Assembly: GCF_000336575.1 (NCBI RefSeq)
Contig: NZ_AOPO01000006.1
Coordinates: forward strand, 186,001 to 250,000
Direction: 5' to 3'
DNA length: 64,000 bases
Source: Vreelandella titanicae BH1
Lineage (GTDB): Bacteria > Pseudomonadota > Gammaproteobacteria > Pseudomonadales > Halomonadaceae
Numbering within the stretch: position 1 is the first letter of the stretch; each line of letters starts with the position of its first letter. This document shows, one piece after another, positions 61,244-64,000 of the stretch. The notes under the pieces are model-generated. The model saw nothing but the letters and a program-made list of their open reading frames with translations. It was not told the origin of the DNA and did no database searches. A program made the position numbers and the translations under genes.

Positions 61244-63541
61244 TTACGCATAGCGTTGACGTAACACCTTAGCCGCTTCCACCATATTGGCCAGCGCTGG
61301 CTCTACTTCCGTCCAACCACGGGTTTTTAAGCCGCAGTCCGGGTTCACCCACAGCCGTTCGACGGGGATTTTTTCCAGGGCTTTCTCCATCAAATCGACC
61401 ATCCAGCTCACCTCGGGAATATTGGGGGTGTGGATATCGTAAACCCCTGGGCCGATTTCATTAGGATAAGCGAAGTCCTGGAAGGCATCCAACAGGTGCA
61501 TATCCGAACGCGACGTTTCGATGGTGATGACATCGGCATCAAGTGCTGCAATCGCGCCAATGATGTCGTTGAATTCCGAGTAGCACATATGGGTATGAAT
61601 CTGGGTGGTGTTGGCCACACCTGCAGCGCTTAGCTGGAAGCTCTCTACCGCCCAATCAAGGTATGATTGCCACTCATCTTGGCGCAGCGGTAACCCTTCG
61701 CGTAGCGCTGGCTCATCGATTTGAATAATGTTGATCCCGGCTTTTTCCAGATCCAACACCTCATCGCGCAGCGCCAAGGCAATCTGGCGGCAGGTGGTTT
61801 CCCGCGGCTGGTCATCACGCACAAACGACCACTGTAGAATCGTCACCGGCCCTGTCAACATGCCCTTCATGGGCTTATCGGTCAGAGTTTGGGCGTACTC
61901 GCTCCAGCGCACCGTCATCGGGGCGGGGCGCGATACGTCACCGAAGATCACCGGCGGCTTCACGCAGCGTGAACCGTAACTTTGTACCCAGCCAAAACGG
62001 GTAAACGCAAAGCCTTCCAACTGCTCGCCAAAGTACTCCACCATATCGTTACGTTCGGCTTCGCCATGCACTGGCACATCGATCCCCAGCGCCTGCTGGC
62101 GTTCAACGGCGTAGGCAATTTCAACCTGCATACGGGCTTCGTAGTCGGCCAACGCCAGCTCACCAGCCTTAAAAGCGCGCCGGGCGGCACGAATCGCATC
62201 GGTTTGCGGGAAAGAACCAATCGTCGTGGTGGGGAATAGCGGCAGCTTAAGCGCGCGACGCTGAGCCTCAGAACGCACACCATAAGGCGCCCGGCGCTGG
62301 CTATCGGCGGGGCGAACCGCCGCCAAACGCTCACTGACCTCAGCTTGGTGAATACGCGTTGATTCACGCCGGGCATCCAGCGCCCGTGTGGCCTGATCCA
62401 GTCGCTGCTCATCGGCAGGCGTGGCGCGGTTATCGATCAAGCGCGCCAAGGTGACCACCTCGTCAAGTTTCTGCCGCGCGAAAGCCAGCCAGCTGATCAG
62501 CTCATCACCAAGCTCCGTCTCCTGGGCCAAATCCACCGGCACATGCAGCAGCGAGCAGCTGGGTGCCAACCAAAGCCGCTGCCCCAGGCGCACTTTCAAC
62601 GGCAGCAGGCGTTCTCGCAAGGCAGCCAAATCGGCCCGCCAGATATTGCGACCATCGACAAACCCCACCGATAGCACCTGATGGGGGCCAAGGCGATCAA
62701 TCACACCCTCGACTTGCTGGGGGGCGCGCACGGCATCAATGTGCAACCCTGCCACGGGCAAACGGGTCGCCAATGATAGGTTATCGCCCAAGCCGCCGAA
62801 GTAAGTGGCTAGCAATAGTTTTAGCGGCGCAGACTGAAGGCGATGATAGGCACGCTCATAGGCCTGCTGCCATGCCAGCGGCAGATCCTGCACCAGCGCA
62901 GGCTCATCCAGTTGCACCCACTCAATGCCTTGGGTGGCAAGCCGCGCTAATATTTCGCCATACACGTCGAGTACGCTGTCGAGCAGCGTCAGGCGATCAA
63001 AATCACCGCCCTTGGTTTTGCCAAGCCATAGCCAAGTCAGCGGCCCCGTCAGCGTTACTTTCGGGGTAAAACCCGCACGTAACGCTTCATCCACTTCGTC
63101 AAACAGCCGGTTGGATGCCAGAGTAAAGGTTTGCCCTTCGTGCAGTTCGGGGACGAGGTAGTGGTAGTTGGTATCGAAGTATTTGGTCATTTCACAGGCT
63201 GCGGCGGGCTCACCGCTGGGGGCTCTACCGCGGGCCATACGAAAGGTGGTGTCGAGATCGATATCGCCACCTGCCACTTCATTATTGGCGTTAAAGCGGG
63301 CAGGCACCGCTCCCAGCGCCACTGAAACGTTCAACACTTGGTCGTAAAATGCGAAATCGCCCACGCTAACGAAATCCAAACCCACGTCCTGCTGCGCCTG
63401 CCAGTGACGTAAGCGCAACGCACGGCCGGTGCTTTCCAGCTCGCTACGCGTGCACTCGCCTCTCCAGTATGCTTCAGTGGCTTTTTTTAGCTCGCGCTGA
63501 GCGCCGATGCGGGGATAGCCGAGAATATGAGAAACTGTCAT
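61244..63541 (-). CDS. metE: Cobalamin-independent methionine synthase
   Basis: A 765-residue enzyme transferring a methyl group from 5-methyltetrahydrofolate triglutamate to homocysteine. The N-terminal [36 protein letters not shown], and the zinc-ligand motifs [13 protein letters not shown] and [13 protein letters not shown] are present. The ATG at 63541 gives the family length; a further codon at 63571 is open but not family-like. It is divergent from metR, its usual regulator. Confidence 0.97.
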   Translation of the reverse strand: MTVSHILGYPRIGAQRELKKATEAYWRGECTRSELESTGRALRLRHWQAQQDVGLDFVSVGDFAFYDQVLNVSVALGAVPARFNANNEVAGGDIDLDTTFRMARGRAPSGEPAAACEMTKYFDTNYHYLVPELHEGQTFTLASNRLFDEVDEALRAGFTPKVTLTGPLTWLWLGKTKGGDFDRLTLLDSVLDVYGEILARLATQGIEWVQLDEPALVQDLPLAWQQAYERAYHRLQSAPLKLLLATYFGGLGDNLSLATRLPVAGLHIDAVRAPQQVEGVIDRLGPHQVLSVGFVDGRNIWRADLAALRERLLPLKVRLGQRLWLAPSCSLLHVPVDLAQETELGDELISWLAFARQKLDEVVTLARLIDNRATPADEQRLDQATRALDARRESTRIHQAEVSERLAAVRPADSQRRAPYGVRSEAQRRALKLPLFPTTTIGSFPQTDAIRAARRAFKAGELALADYEARMQVEIAYAVERQQALGIDVPVHGEAERNDMVEYFGEQLEGFAFTRFGWVQSYGSRCVKPPVIFGDVSRPAPMTVRWSEYAQTLTDKPMKGMLTGPVTILQWSFVRDDQPRETTCRQIALALRDEVLDLEKAGINIIQIDEPALREGLPLRQDEWQSYLDWAVESFQLSAAGVANTTQIHTHMCYSEFNDIIGAIAALDADVITIETSRSDMHLLDAFQDFAYPNEIGPGVYDIHTPNIPEVSWMVDLMEKALEKIPVERLWVNPDCGLKTRGWTEVEPALANMVEAAKVLRQRYA

Positions 63542-63656
63542 GATGAACCCTACCAACGTGAAATAATTCACACAGTCTGGGCACCACGCATTGGTGAATC
63601 AAACTAAAGTTTCTAATAGTAAAGATGAAGAACACTCACGATGATTGAGCCACTAC
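63542..63656. promoter_or_regulatory. metE/metR divergent control region with MetR-like sites
   Basis: GTGAA-ATAA-TTCAC (63558-63571) resembles the MetR box TGAAN5TTCA but with a 4-base spacer. The palindrome AAACTAAAGTTT (63601-63612) is a second candidate LysR-type site. In enterobacteria MetR binds such sites here and activates metE with homocysteine. Confidence 0.6.
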
Positions 63657-64000
63657 ATGATTGAGTTACGACACCTACGCACGCTGCTGGCTCTGCGCGA
63701 AACCGGCTCCCTGGTCGATGCTGCCGATCGCGTGCATTTGACCCAATCGGCGCTTTCGCACCAGCTTAAAGATCTTGAGAGCCGCGTGGACAGCGCGCTT
63801 TTTGTGCGTAAAACCCGCCCGGTGGAATTCACCCGCGCGGGGCTGCGGCTGCTCGCCCTAGCCGACCAGGTACTGCCTGAAGTACGTAAGGCGGAGCGTG
63901 ATTTGGCGCGCTTGGCAGGCACTGAGCAGGGGCGTTTGCATATGGCCATTGAGTGCCACAGCTGCTTTCAGTGGCTAATGCCCACAGTGGACTATTTTCG
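63657..64000 (+). CDS. metR: LysR-family regulator MetR, N-terminal part (3' end outside window)
   Basis: The first 114 residues are present and the frame is still open at the window end. The winged helix-turn-helix (ELRHLRTLLALRETGSLVDAADRVHLTQSALSHQLKDLE) and the following RLFVRKTRPVEFT match MetR, and the AIECHSCFQWLMPT segment is typical of its effector domain. MetR activates metE, and glyA or metH in some species, with homocysteine as co-effector. A 9-base word ATGATTGAG is duplicated at the start (63641 and 63657), the first copy out of frame. Confidence 0.94.
   Translation, partial: MIELRHLRTLLALRETGSLVDAADRVHLTQSALSHQLKDLESRVDSALFVRKTRPVEFTRAGLRLLALADQVLPEVRKAERDLARLAGTEQGRLHMAIECHSCFQWLMPTVDYF

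Overview
The window is ordinary chromosomal DNA of a gammaproteobacterium. The protein sequences and gene order point to Halomonadaceae (Halomonas/Vreelandella type). Several blocks match Pseudomonas order (argS, SPOR protein, hslV, hslU, DUF971; ubiE-ubiJ-ubiB-hisE-tatABC) and others match E. coli order (dapA-bamC-purC beside bcp; purL, mltF, tadA). The species assignment is inference from remembered families, not a search. Genes are densely packed, many stop/start codons overlap as ATGA, and no phage, IS element, integrase, CRISPR array, toxin-antitoxin pair or rRNA operon was seen.

Layout. 1-8.2 kb is an acetate-use locus: the end of an ActP-type symporter, a small two-helix membrane protein, the giant sensor CrbS, its response regulator CrbR, and acetyl-CoA synthetase acs. 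8.4-13 kb holds sprT, a UPF0149 protein, clsB, and the minus-strand genes rsmJ, tsaB and adk. 13.3-18.1 kb is the pyruvate dehydrogenase operon aceE-aceF, with no lpd. 18.5-21.4 kb has ampD, nadC, a GNAT protein and trmO. 21.4-28 kb has purC, bamC and dapA, then bcp, perM, tusA and bepA. A three-unit 93-bp tandem repeat lies at 27981-28250. 28.3-34.9 kb has nadA, two identical tRNA-Lys genes, rluB-scpB-scpA, radD and a zinc-ribbon microprotein. 35-42.1 kb has purL, mltF, tadA and tesB. 42.1-51.6 kb has maeB, rpmE, priA, argS, a SPOR protein, hslVU and a DUF971 protein. 51.7-57 kb has ubiE-ubiJ-ubiB, hisE and tatABC. 57-64 kb has elbB, hemB, ppk1, metE and the start of metR.

How the genes connect. 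CrbS/CrbR is known in Vibrio and Pseudomonas to switch on acs and acetate uptake, so the first 8 kb reads as one sensing, uptake and activation module feeding acetyl-CoA. PDH supplies the same metabolite from pyruvate, and MaeB supplies pyruvate and NADPH from malate. The other genes are housekeeping: NAD (nadA, nadC), purine (purC, purL), heme, ubiquinone, methionine and histidine synthesis, tRNA and rRNA modification, chromosome segregation (ScpAB), replication restart and DNA repair (PriA, RadD), envelope quality control (BamC, BepA, MltF, AmpD), protein export (Tat) and proteolysis (HslVU).

I did not find a convincing undescribed multi-gene system. The best leads are small: the unnamed membrane protein inside the acetate locus, the 93-bp repeat array, the zinc-ribbon protein next to radD, a long structured leader before aceE, and several unusual short repeats and hairpins near regulatory regions.
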